Shown here in pieces: positions 15,303-21,868 of a DNA stretch of 32,263 bases. The notes beneath the pieces are model-generated. The model searched no databases. It was not told where the DNA came from and was given only the letters and a program-made list of their open reading frames with translations. The translations under genes and the position numbers were made by a program. Numbering within the stretch: the stretch's first letter is position 1; each line of letters opens with the position of its first letter. The DNA is from Bacteroidota bacterium (GTDB lineage: Bacteria; Bacteroidota; Bacteroidia; Chitinophagales; Chitinophagaceae): positions 1 through 32,263 of the forward strand of contig JAPLEO010000054.1 of assembly GCA_026391125.1 (NCBI GenBank). The letters are read 5' to 3'.

Positions 15303-16319
15303 ATGGAATTACAATATTGGCATAAAGAGCTGCCCTTTAAATATCCATTCACCATTTCTAATGGTAGAACAAAAACACACCAACCATCTTTAATTGTATC
15401 ATTATCGATTGGTAATTATGTAGGTTTTGGGGAAGCCCCAGCAATCGTTTATTATAATATCACCGTTGATCAAATGATTGCCGATCTGGAATCCAAAAGA
15501 AGATTGGTCGAAAAATTTGCACTGACAGATCCTGAAAGGTATTGGCATTATTTACACCATTTGTTTCCTAATAATCCTTTTTTAGTTTGCGCTTTAGATA
15601 TGGCAGCTTGGGATCTATTCGGGAAAATGAAAGGTAAATTGTTATATGAGTTATGGAATACTCCTTGGTTGGATACACCAGTTTGTGATTATACCATTGG
15701 AATCGATACTATTGAAAATATGGTGGCTAAGATGCAAGAAATGCCCTGGCCCATCTATAAGATTAAATTAGGAACTGATCAGGATATTGAAATTGTAAAA
15801 GCTTTACGAAAACAAACCAGTGCACCACTTAGGGTTGATGCAAATGCTGGATGGCAATTAGAAGAAGCATTAGAAAAAATTCCGCAATTGGCTGAACTGG
15901 GAGTTGAGATGATTGAGCAGCCGTTAGAGAAAAATAACTGGGAAGGCATGAAAATCCTATTTGAAAAATCAGTCCTCCCTTTATATGCTGATGAATCATG
16001 TGTTTTTGAACAAGACGTAGCTAAATGCTTTCAACATTTTCACGGAATCAATATCAAGCTTACAAAATGTAGCGGCCTTACACCTGCAAGAAGAATGATT
16101 CAAGAAGCTCGAAATCTCGGCATCAAAGTGATGATGGGGAGTATGAACGAATCAAGTATCGGTTCTGCAGCGATAGCCAATTTCCTACCACAAATTGATT
16201 TAGTAGATATGGACGGCCCTTTATTATTGTCAGCAGACTTAGCAACTGGCATTAATTACCAACAAGGAACTATCACATTAAAGGGTACTTCTGGCTTAGG
16301 TATTCAAATTCAACTATAA
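15303..16319 (+). CDS. Dipeptide epimerase (L-Ala-D/L-Glu epimerase-like, enolase superfamily)
   Basis: Epimerises dipeptides, typically L-Ala-D-Glu from recycled peptidoglycan to L-Ala-L-Glu. It has 338 residues with a capping domain and a barrel. The muconate-lactonising-subgroup residues are complete: acid/base Lys153 and Lys155 (YKIKLG), Mg ligands Asp179 (LRVDANAGW), Glu205 (IEQPLE) and Asp230 (YADESC), and the opposite base Lys252 (INIKLTKCSG). The DxD motif that holds the dipeptide amino group is present (VDMDGP, Asp302 and Asp304), as is MGSMNESSIG. The start is the ATG at 15303, 4 nt after the malQ stop, so the two are probably co-transcribed; a GTG at 15285 inside malQ is less likely. 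The exact dipeptide preference varies in this family. Confidence 0.87.
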   Translation: MELQYWHKELPFKYPFTISNGRTKTHQPSLIVSLSIGNYVGFGEAPAIVYYNITVDQMIADLESKRRLVEKFALTDPERYWHYLHHLFPNNPFLVCALDMAAWDLFGKMKGKLLYELWNTPWLDTPVCDYTIGIDTIENMVAKMQEMPWPIYKIKLGTDQDIEIVKALRKQTSAPLRVDANAGWQLEEALEKIPQLAELGVEMIEQPLEKNNWEGMKILFEKSVLPLYADESCVFEQDVAKCFQHFHGINIKLTKCSGLTPARRMIQEARNLGIKVMMGSMNESSIGSAAIANFLPQIDLVDMDGPLLLSADLATGINYQQGTITLKGTSGLGIQIQL

Positions 16320-16853
16320 AGCAGAATTTGCCAGGGCCGGATTCTGATCAAAATTATACAACTCCAAATCGTAAGAATCGATTCTGATTCCTTCTCTTTT
16401 TTGTTGAAATAACTTGCCAAATCCATAAACGATATAAGTTATTTGAACCACTATAAGTGATAAGAATAAAACAATCGCAATATCATTGAATAAGCGCCAG
16501 CGTTCAAAGTTCGGAATGAGTAATGGAGAATATCTCCACTCTCTTGAAATTGGAGGTGTATAAGTGTAAATTATGAGTATTGTAAACATGAGAATCACAG
16601 AGGTTAAGATGTGTAACCATGATATCGCAATACTTCTTGTATTATTTTCTCTGAAATTTTTATGTATGAAATAGGGAATTCCTATAACGCTTAAAAATAC
16701 TATAACCGTAGTATAATAGCTAAATACATAGTAAATACTATTGCTGAATACAACAACAATTTGTACAGGAGCAGTTATGTTAGCTAACCATATATATAAT
16801 ACAGGAGTTAGCCACAATAAATGTTCTCCTCGAACATTCTTGGGTGTTAACAT
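16314..16853 (-). CDS. Unrecognised integral membrane protein
   Basis: A 179-residue protein I do not recognise. It has about four transmembrane helices (roughly residues 13-32, 36-61, 78-101 and 120-144), a short basic loop HKNFRENNTRS after the second, an extracytoplasmic-type loop rich in aromatic residues and prolines (TYTPPISREWRYSPLLIPNFERWR), and a polar C-terminal tail from about 146. Its last bases overlap the end of the dipeptide epimerase gene by 6 bp in convergent orientation. Seven bases before its ATG (16853) lies a perfect inverted repeat. Codon use looks like its neighbours. Conservation among relatives would decide whether it is a real family; the long coherent hydrophobic pattern argues that it is a genuine gene. 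Confidence 0.65.
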   Translation of the reverse strand: MLTPKNVRGEHLLWLTPVLYIWLANITAPVQIVVVFSNSIYYVFSYYTTVIVFLSVIGIPYFIHKNFRENNTRSIAISWLHILTSVILMFTILIIYTYTPPISREWRYSPLLIPNFERWRLFNDIAIVLFLSLIVVQITYIVYGFGKLFQQKREGIRIDSYDLELYNFDQNPALANSAL

Positions 16854-16859
16854 TGGGGT

Positions 16860-16876
16860 ACGTTTGGATTAAACGT
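16860..16876. promoter_or_regulatory. Inverted repeat upstream of the unrecognised membrane protein gene
   Basis: ACGTTT (16860-16865), 5-nt spacer GGATT, AAACGT (16871-16876), a perfect dyad of odd spacing. It sits 6 nt before the ATG on the minus strand. It could be an operator or an mRNA hairpin next to the start codon. The rest of the 214-nt gap up to trmH is AT-rich and, apart from the trmH -7 box, shows nothing I can name. Confidence 0.4.
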
Positions 16877-17055
16877 CGGTTACGGGTAATTAAAATTAGG
16901 ATTTTTTTGTGATATCAGTTTTTTTTTAGCTAAATAAGGCTTAAAAAAAGCTTAAAATTGAAGTTTCAACTCTGAAATAAGCACAAATAATGCTTCTACA
17001 GAGGGTTTTAATCGAGGTATCTGAATTCAAGCCAAGTTCGCTTTGACTGTTTTAT

Positions 17056-17063
17056 TAAATTTG
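17056..17063 (+). promoter_or_regulatory. -7 box of trmH, implying a leaderless mRNA
   Basis: TAAATTTG matches the consensus exactly and ends only 4 nt before the ATG at 17068, so transcription would start at or next to the start codon. No well-spaced TTTG is found; TTCG at 17037-17040 is 15 nt away. Confidence 0.55.
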
Positions 17064-17067
17064 CCCT

Positions 17068-17703
17068 ATGACGCCTGAAAGAAGCGATAAGTTCCAGAAA
17101 GTACTTTCCTGCAGACAAGCCAACCTGGCAATTGTTATGGAAAATGTAGATGATCTCCACAATATATCAGCTGTTATGCGGACTTGTGACGCGGTTGGGA
17201 TTCAGGATATTTATGTTATAAATAGTGCCATCCCAAAGCACACTTACTTTGGCCCTAAGAGTAGTAGCAGTGCTGCCAAATGGCTAACAGTGCATCAATT
17301 CACCTCCATTGCAGAAGCAATGCCTGTATTAAGATCTAGGTATCAAAAAATCTATACTACTTATTTATCAGCTGATGCAGTTGCATTATATGATATTGAC
17401 TTTACCCAAGAGTCTATAGCTTTGGTATTTGGCAATGAACATGATGGAGTAAGCGAGGAAATGAGAAACCTTGCTGATGGGAATATGATCATTCCGCAAG
17501 TAGGTATGATTCAAAGTTTAAATATTTCAGTGGCATGTGCGACCAGTATATATGAAGCGTACAGGCAGAAAAAAAATGCCGGACATTACGATCAACCAAG
17601 TTTATCGGAAGAGCGTATACAAGAAATAAAAGCCGTTTGGAGTAAGCCAAAAGTGAAATTCAGATTTAAAGATCTTAGGGCGCTTAAGAGAGGGAATCGC
17701 TAA
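17068..17703 (+). CDS. trmH: tRNA (guanosine(18)-2'-O)-methyltransferase (SPOUT family)
   Basis: Methylates the 2'-OH of G18 in the tRNA D-loop using S-adenosylmethionine. The 211 residues show the three motifs of the TrmH/SpoU branch: motif 1 DLHNISAVMRTCDAVG with catalytic Arg38, motif 2 LVFGNEHDGVSEE (Asn123, Glu124), and motif 3 IPQVGMIQSLNISVACATSIYEAYRQK (Ser150, Asn152), which forms the knotted cofactor site. The C-terminal basic tail (KPKVKFRFKDLRALKRGNR) and short N-terminus fit TrmH itself rather than the 23S rRNA enzyme RlmB. The ATG at 17068 is immediately downstream of a -7 box. The 3' end overlaps yihY by 20 bp in convergent orientation. Confidence 0.9.
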   Translation: MTPERSDKFQKVLSCRQANLAIVMENVDDLHNISAVMRTCDAVGIQDIYVINSAIPKHTYFGPKSSSSAAKWLTVHQFTSIAEAMPVLRSRYQKIYTTYLSADAVALYDIDFTQESIALVFGNEHDGVSEEMRNLADGNMIIPQVGMIQSLNISVACATSIYEAYRQKKNAGHYDQPSLSEERIQEIKAVWSKPKVKFRFKDLRALKRGNR

Positions 17704-18655
17704 ATGAACTGTCTTCCTCGATTCTTCTTTTTTCAACCTGTTGTTTTAAATAGGTAATACTCACATTGAGTTCAAACCCAATGAGTAGTATCAATGCATT
17801 GAAATCAATGACAATCATTATTACTAATATTGTTCCAATCGATCCATACACTTTGTTATAGCTACCAAAATGCGTCACCCAAAATGAGAAAGCGATTGTG
17901 GAGACTAGTGTTAAAAAAGTAGCTAATAAAGAACCCGGAGAAATAAAATTCCATTTCTTTTCTACTGATGGTGCATATCGATAGATGATTGAAATCCCAA
18001 AGAAGATCAATAATACGATCAATAGCCACCTAGTACCTTCCCACCACCAAAGCCAATTTTCTTTTTTGAAATGAAAATAGTGCCTCAAGATTTTTTCTAA
18101 AGCATCGTGTCCAATTAAAAACAAAACAGAACAAATCACCAATAATATGAGAAGTATGGTGAGCTTAATGGCTTTCCACCTTTTATGTATGAAATGCGTT
18201 TTTGCATGAAGAATTGACTTGTCGAATGTTCTAATGATTCCCATCATGGCATTAGATGAATAGAAGATCACCATTAAGATACCAAAAGATAAAAGTCCAC
18301 CTTTTGTTTTTTGGAAATAGTCGTTCAAAAAAGTTTCGACTAATGCATATGTTTTCTGATTAGGGGTTAAGTCCTTCGTAAGTGATAATAATTCTGTTTT
18401 AAATTGAGCAGATACAGGTAAATAGGGAACTATCGAAAATAAAAAGATACAGGCTGCAGGGATGGCCATAATGGCATTGAATGAAATGGCAGCGGCTCTT
18501 TCGTTTAGTCCGATTTTATTGATCTGAATAAAAAAGAATCTAACTACATCAAATAAGGGTAATCCTTGAAAACCTGGGATAACAATCTCTTTGCTTTTTC
18601 TAATCAGAAATGCAACAGGTTTAGAAGTAAGTATTACTCGTTCAAGGTTTGTCAA
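17684..18655 (-). CDS. YihY/BrkB family inner membrane protein (UPF0761)
   Basis: A 323-residue polytopic membrane protein of the YihY/virulence factor BrkB family; function unsettled despite the old RNase BN label. About six hydrophobic segments lie near residues 58-80, 120-142, 163-182, 208-226, 240-260 and 273-297. The family stretch AAAISFNAIMAIPA and the late YNKVYGSIGTILVIMIVIDFNALILLIGFELN are clear. No ATG occurs before the first conserved helix, so the start is taken as the TTG at 18655, which overlaps the mltG stop as TTGA. That implies a TTG start with translational coupling. The end overlaps trmH by 20 bp. Confidence 0.82.
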   Translation of the reverse strand: MTNLERVILTSKPVAFLIRKSKEIVIPGFQGLPLFDVVRFFFIQINKIGLNERAAAISFNAIMAIPAACIFLFSIVPYLPVSAQFKTELLSLTKDLTPNQKTYALVETFLNDYFQKTKGGLLSFGILMVIFYSSNAMMGIIRTFDKSILHAKTHFIHKRWKAIKLTILLILLVICSVLFLIGHDALEKILRHYFHFKKENWLWWWEGTRWLLIVLLIFFGISIIYRYAPSVEKKWNFISPGSLLATFLTLVSTIAFSFWVTHFGSYNKVYGSIGTILVIMIVIDFNALILLIGFELNVSITYLKQQVEKRRIEEDSSFSDSLS

Positions 18656-19686
18656 TTCTTTTCTGCTTGTTTTTCAGCCATATAAATATCCAATGCTTTC
18701 TGATATTCTTTTGCATAAGTATTATGTTCTGCAAAATTACTACTGAAATGGTGATATCCGCTGAAATCGCTTTTCGCAACGAAAAATAAATAATCAGTGG
18801 AAGGAGCATTCAATATGATATCAATTGTTTTAGGTGAAGGTGTACAGATGGGCCCTGGAGGTAATCCTTTGTGGCGATAAGTGTTATAGGGTGATGGATT
18901 ACTCAAATATTTTTCATAGATCCTTGTTAGTGTAAAATCTCTCATTGAAAACTTAATAGTAGGGCAGGCTTGCAGGGGCATTTGCTTATGAAGCCGATTG
19001 ATATAAACACTAGCAATTTTATACTTATCAGATTCGTAATTGGTTTCTTCGTCTACAATTGAGGCGAGGATATAGACTTCATTTTTTGTAAACGTGCTTG
19101 TTGTAAGTTTTGTTTCTCGATCGTTTTTACTCCAAAAATTTTTATTAGCATCTGATAATTTTTGAAAGATTTTGTCGAGTGTCACATTCCAATAAAAATG
19201 ATAGGTATCAGGAATGATCATAGTAAAAACTGTATTGGTGTCAACCTGCCATTTAGCTAATGAGTCGTTTGATTGTAAATATTGCATTACAGCCACAGAA
19301 TCTGGCGCAAAGTTTTTGCTGATCAATTTGGCTAAGTCTTCTTTCAATCGAATTCGATTGATCACCAATTTCATTTCTGCTAATCGTCCATTTTTTAATT
19401 GTCGGGAGATAGACCAGAGCGATTGCCCCTTCTTGACTTCATATTTCCCTGGCTTTATCTTTTTCCATCCACCCATTAACTCGATCATCTGATCAAGTAC
19501 AAATGGATAACTTATAATGGAATCTTCGCTAAATGATTTAACTGCATTCACATCTTTAGTTGATTCTTCCAGCACGAAATATTTGTTTTTTTCTGAAAAG
19601 GAAGTGCCAGAACCAAAAACAAGCCAAGCCAATCCGATTCCAATAATCAGAAGTAAAACCAAAAAGATTTTTAAAAGGAATTTCAT
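18652..19686 (-). CDS. mltG: Endolytic murein transglycosylase MltG
   Basis: Cleaves nascent glycan strands in the periplasm and is thought to set peptidoglycan chain length. The 344-residue protein has one N-terminal membrane anchor (residues 4-24), a LysM-like region (GKYEVKKGQSLWSISRQLKNGR, about 80-101) and the YceG/MltG catalytic domain. The active-site segment is ILASIVDEETNYESDKYKIASVYINRL; Glu214 lines up with the second Glu of the VEKET motif, and the first position is Asp212. Later family motifs are LQACPTIKFSM, SPYNTYRHKGLPPGPICTP and YLFFVAKSDFSGYHHFS. The start is the ATG at 19686 (MKFLLKIFLVLLL), right after a conserved leader; an ATG further up at 19746 would place a polar stretch before the anchor. 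It is coupled to yihY by a 4-bp overlap. Confidence 0.9.
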   Translation of the reverse strand: MKFLLKIFLVLLLIIGIGLAWLVFGSGTSFSEKNKYFVLEESTKDVNAVKSFSEDSIISYPFVLDQMIELMGGWKKIKPGKYEVKKGQSLWSISRQLKNGRLAEMKLVINRIRLKEDLAKLISKNFAPDSVAVMQYLQSNDSLAKWQVDTNTVFTMIIPDTYHFYWNVTLDKIFQKLSDANKNFWSKNDRETKLTTSTFTKNEVYILASIVDEETNYESDKYKIASVYINRLHKQMPLQACPTIKFSMRDFTLTRIYEKYLSNPSPYNTYRHKGLPPGPICTPSPKTIDIILNAPSTDYLFFVAKSDFSGYHHFSSNFAEHNTYAKEYQKALDIYMAEKQAEKN

Positions 19687-19722
19687 GTGTCTAATATTGA
19701 TGTTGGTTACATGCAATTCGCC
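19687..19722 (-). promoter_or_regulatory. Conserved 5' leader of mltG (copy B)
   Basis: With the start codon this is the 39-nt partner of the phosphatase leader at 3557-3595: 32 identical positions, no gap, ending at the same place (TAGACACATG). The two coding regions downstream are unrelated, so the similarity belongs to the leader. Confidence 0.6.
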
Positions 19723-19768
19723 CATCGCCATTGAGAGGGAAATCAATTTTCACAAAGGCGAATTTCAT
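19691..19768 (-). other. Possible 25-codon upstream ORF before mltG
   Basis: ATG at 19768 to TAG at 19691-19693 encodes a 25-residue peptide that begins MKFAFVKIDFPLNGDG. The stop lies 4 nt before the mltG ATG, close enough for coupling. It could equally be a chance frame; no promoter can be placed confidently upstream. Confidence 0.25.
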
Positions 19769-19829
19769 ATTTCCAAATTAAATAAAAAACCTAATAATTA
19801 GTGTGAAGTATCAAGCGTTTGAAACAAAT

Positions 19830-19863
19830 AAAAAGCCGTCCAGACTGCTCGGAACGGCTTTTT
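19830..19863 (-). terminator. Intrinsic terminator after secG
   Basis: AAAAAGCCGT (19830-19839) pairs with ACGGCTTTTT (19854-19863), extended by CC/GG with a bulged A. It closes the miaB-secG operon and separates it from mltG. T runs exist on both strands, but only minus-strand genes lie here. Confidence 0.85.
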
Positions 19864-19909
19864 GAAATATTTCTTTTAGGTAGAACTATATCAGTTTCCC
19901 AAAATTGAA

Positions 19910-20260
19910 CTATTTTTTTGCGGGTGCTGCCTGCATTGGAGCTGCATTTTTAGGGGCAGTTGCTGGAGCAGCAGGTGCAGAACTAGTTGTCTTAACTTTT
20001 TGCAAAAGTGAGTTATCTACATTAGAGGTTGCACCTCCTTTTAAGAAAACACTTGAAAAAAGAGCTAATACAGCAATAATACCTGCAAATAGCCAAGTTC
20101 CTTTTTCTAAAACGTCGGTAGTTTGCTTAACACCCATTAACTGGTTGCTCAAGCCTCCTACATTGGCAGATAAACCTCCTCCTTTTGGATTCTGTACCAA
20201 AACAATAAAACCAAGCGCCATACAGGCAATCACAATCAAGACCAAAAACAAAATTATCAT
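19910..20260 (-). CDS. secG: Preprotein translocase subunit SecG
   Basis: A small integral subunit of the SecYEG channel that assists SecA-driven export. The 116 residues contain two transmembrane helices (about 1-22 and 53-73) joined by the conserved loop VLVQNPKGGGLSANVGGLSNQLMGVKQTTDVLEKGTW (shown by its ends QNPKGGGL and VLEKGTW). A tail rich in Ala, Pro and Lys follows (about 92-116), common in Bacteroidota SecG. The start codon overlaps the stop of the TPR gene (ATGA), indicating translational coupling. It is the last gene of the operon. Confidence 0.92.
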   Translation of the reverse strand: MIILFLVLIVIACMALGFIVLVQNPKGGGLSANVGGLSNQLMGVKQTTDVLEKGTWLFAGIIAVLALFSSVFLKGGATSNVDNSLLQKVKTTSSAPAAPATAPKNAAPMQAAPAKK

Positions 20261-21276
20261 TGTATACCTTTTAAATGTTGAATTTTCGCAGCAAAATAAG
20301 CGGATTTTTCAGGATTTAAGAAACTTAATTTGATATAGAGCTGAATTGCCTTGTCCATTTGCCCCTGTTTATGTAAAACTTCGGCCATAGATTCGGTCAC
20401 AATTTCCTTCTGCTCATTCGAAGTTTGGGCAATTATTCCCACTGCATCCTCCAATTCAGGGTTAGTTCCTAGGTCAATTGGGTTCGGATTGTCGCTCTTC
20501 ATATATTTAAGCCAGTCAGTAAACCTGCGTAACTGCGTTGTTAGTTTGTCTTGTGGAATTTTAGATAAGTCAATTTTAATGCCCTGTGAGGCAAAATAAT
20601 CGATCGTATGCATTGGCTCCTTTGAGATTTCCAATTGCTCATCTTCTTTGATGGGCTTTTTGAAATCTGCAAATTGGGTAGAAAGCAAGCTTGCAATCTT
20701 TGAATTGCTCAAATCTGTGGCTGCTTCCTCATTATAGGCTGTTGAGACCATATGTTTTGGCTCTTCGAAAACAGGCTGCTGGGTAATGTTTTCTGTAAGA
20801 TTTTCTTCATTGGTGGTTTCTGGCAAGATTTGCTTATCAATTCCACGCATCATTTCCTTCACCAATTCGATCGTTGGAATTGCCATATTGCCAGAAGGGC
20901 TTGTTTCTACAATAGGTTGAGCCGGTACTGTAGGGGGCTCTTCTATTCGAAAAGCTTGAAAAGGTGCTTTAAAAGTATCTTCAATTGGTTCAAATTCTAC
21001 CTGTTTTGTAGGTAATATCTGTTTTTCAGGTTCCGAATTTGGCTCGCGAAGTAAGTAATGTAACCAGTAGGGGTTAGAGAAATACAAACCTGTTTTTTGT
21101 GCTTGTTGGTTGAATTCTGGAGAATTGGTATGCTTCAATTTAGAAGATAGCAAAAATTGAACAGGAGCAAAATAGGGATAGCTATTAGCTAGTTTAATTA
21201 AGGTCTCCACATCAACCTGATCTAGGTCTCTGTTACCTGTTAAATGAAATAAAGCTTTCTCCTGAATAGAATTCAT
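20257..21276 (-). CDS. Uncharacterised protein with C-terminal TPR-like repeat
   Basis: A 339-residue, apparently soluble cytoplasmic protein of unknown function with no signal peptide. The N-terminal 75 residues are helical (LIKLANSYPYFAPVQFLLSSKLK, then YFSNPYWLHYLL). A long low-complexity, Glu/Pro/Thr-rich middle (about 78-210) is probably disordered. A conserved-looking part follows (TIDYFASQGIKIDLS, LTTQLRRFTDWLKYM), and the last 45 residues are TPR-like (MAEVLHKQGQMDKAIQLYIKLSFLNPEKSAYFAAKI, here given by its ends). Proteins of this shape commonly sit between lptE and secG in Bacteroidota, which is recalled synteny; the role is unknown. The ATG at 21276 is 21 nt after lptE, and its stop overlaps secG. 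Confidence 0.75.
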   Translation of the reverse strand: MNSIQEKALFHLTGNRDLDQVDVETLIKLANSYPYFAPVQFLLSSKLKHTNSPEFNQQAQKTGLYFSNPYWLHYLLREPNSEPEKQILPTKQVEFEPIEDTFKAPFQAFRIEEPPTVPAQPIVETSPSGNMAIPTIELVKEMMRGIDKQILPETTNEENLTENITQQPVFEEPKHMVSTAYNEEAATDLSNSKIASLLSTQFADFKKPIKEDEQLEISKEPMHTIDYFASQGIKIDLSKIPQDKLTTQLRRFTDWLKYMKSDNPNPIDLGTNPELEDAVGIIAQTSNEQKEIVTESMAEVLHKQGQMDKAIQLYIKLSFLNPEKSAYFAAKIQHLKGIQ

Positions 21277-21297
21277 AACAATAAAAATACAACTTGA

Positions 21298-21843
21298 TTA
21301 CCAGTTCGAAAAGATATGATTAAAAATTTCATCGGTTAAATTTCTAACCAATTCATCCAATAATTGTCCTTCCGCCTGTTGCAAAGATAGGTTTGCTGAG
21401 AAATCAGCACTCCTTGATACATCAAATTCTTCGCTTTTATTTTCTAAGGTCTTTTTTAATACAACATGTACGCTTACCGTGAGTCGGTTTGTAGTTGCTT
21501 GCTGGGCACTAATACCAACAGTTTGTGATGGGTTATATCCGGTGATGGTTGCAGTAATTTGATAGTGTGCATCATCGTTATTGGTTCTAGTAAGCTTCGT
21601 AGAATTCACAAATTTCTGAGATAGCTTTTCATATAATTTTGGGCTCAACTGTGGGTTAACATAGCTCGCCTTATTTTCGATGGTAAACAGTTTGATGGTT
21701 TTTACAGAGTCGTAATTGATCGATACATCATTCATCGTATAGATACCACAACTTGTAAAGGGCAACACAAAAAACACCATCAATCCCGCTAAAAGGATCG
21801 TTGTTTTGTTTCTGAATAAATATTTTAATAAGTAATTTTTCAT
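21298..21843 (-). CDS. lptE: LptE-family LPS-assembly lipoprotein
   Basis: An outer-membrane lipoprotein expected to plug the LptD barrel and help insert LPS. From the ATG at 21843 it has 181 residues: a signal sequence with a basic start (MKNYLLKYLFRNK), a hydrophobic core and the lipobox-like FTSC giving lipidated Cys32, then CGIYTMNDVSINYDSVKTI, a beta/alpha body (VKTIKLFTIENKASYVNPQLS) typical of the family, and a C-terminal amphipathic helix. The frame is open up to an ATG at 21879 that overlaps the end of the regulator gene by 11 bp; the downstream ATG gives a more normal lipoprotein signal. The core is poorly conserved across phyla, so the assignment rests on the pattern plus the operon position. 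Confidence 0.78.
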   Translation of the reverse strand: MKNYLLKYLFRNKTTILLAGLMVFFVLPFTSCGIYTMNDVSINYDSVKTIKLFTIENKASYVNPQLSPKLYEKLSQKFVNSTKLTRTNNDDAHYQITATITGYNPSQTVGISAQQATTNRLTVSVHVVLKKTLENKSEEFDVSRSADFSANLSLQQAEGQLLDELVRNLTDEIFNHIFSNW

Positions 21844-21868
21844 CTTTACTAAATTGAAATTACGAGAA

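Noticed and set aside
16877..17055. Possible small RNA or gene in the gap before trmH
   Set aside because: Only AT-rich sequence with T and A runs; no frame, hairpin plus T run, or recognised RNA motif.
19905..20333. 142-codon plus-strand frame over secG
   Set aside because: Antisense shadow of the Ala/Pro-rich SecG tail; SecG on the minus strand is firmly identified.
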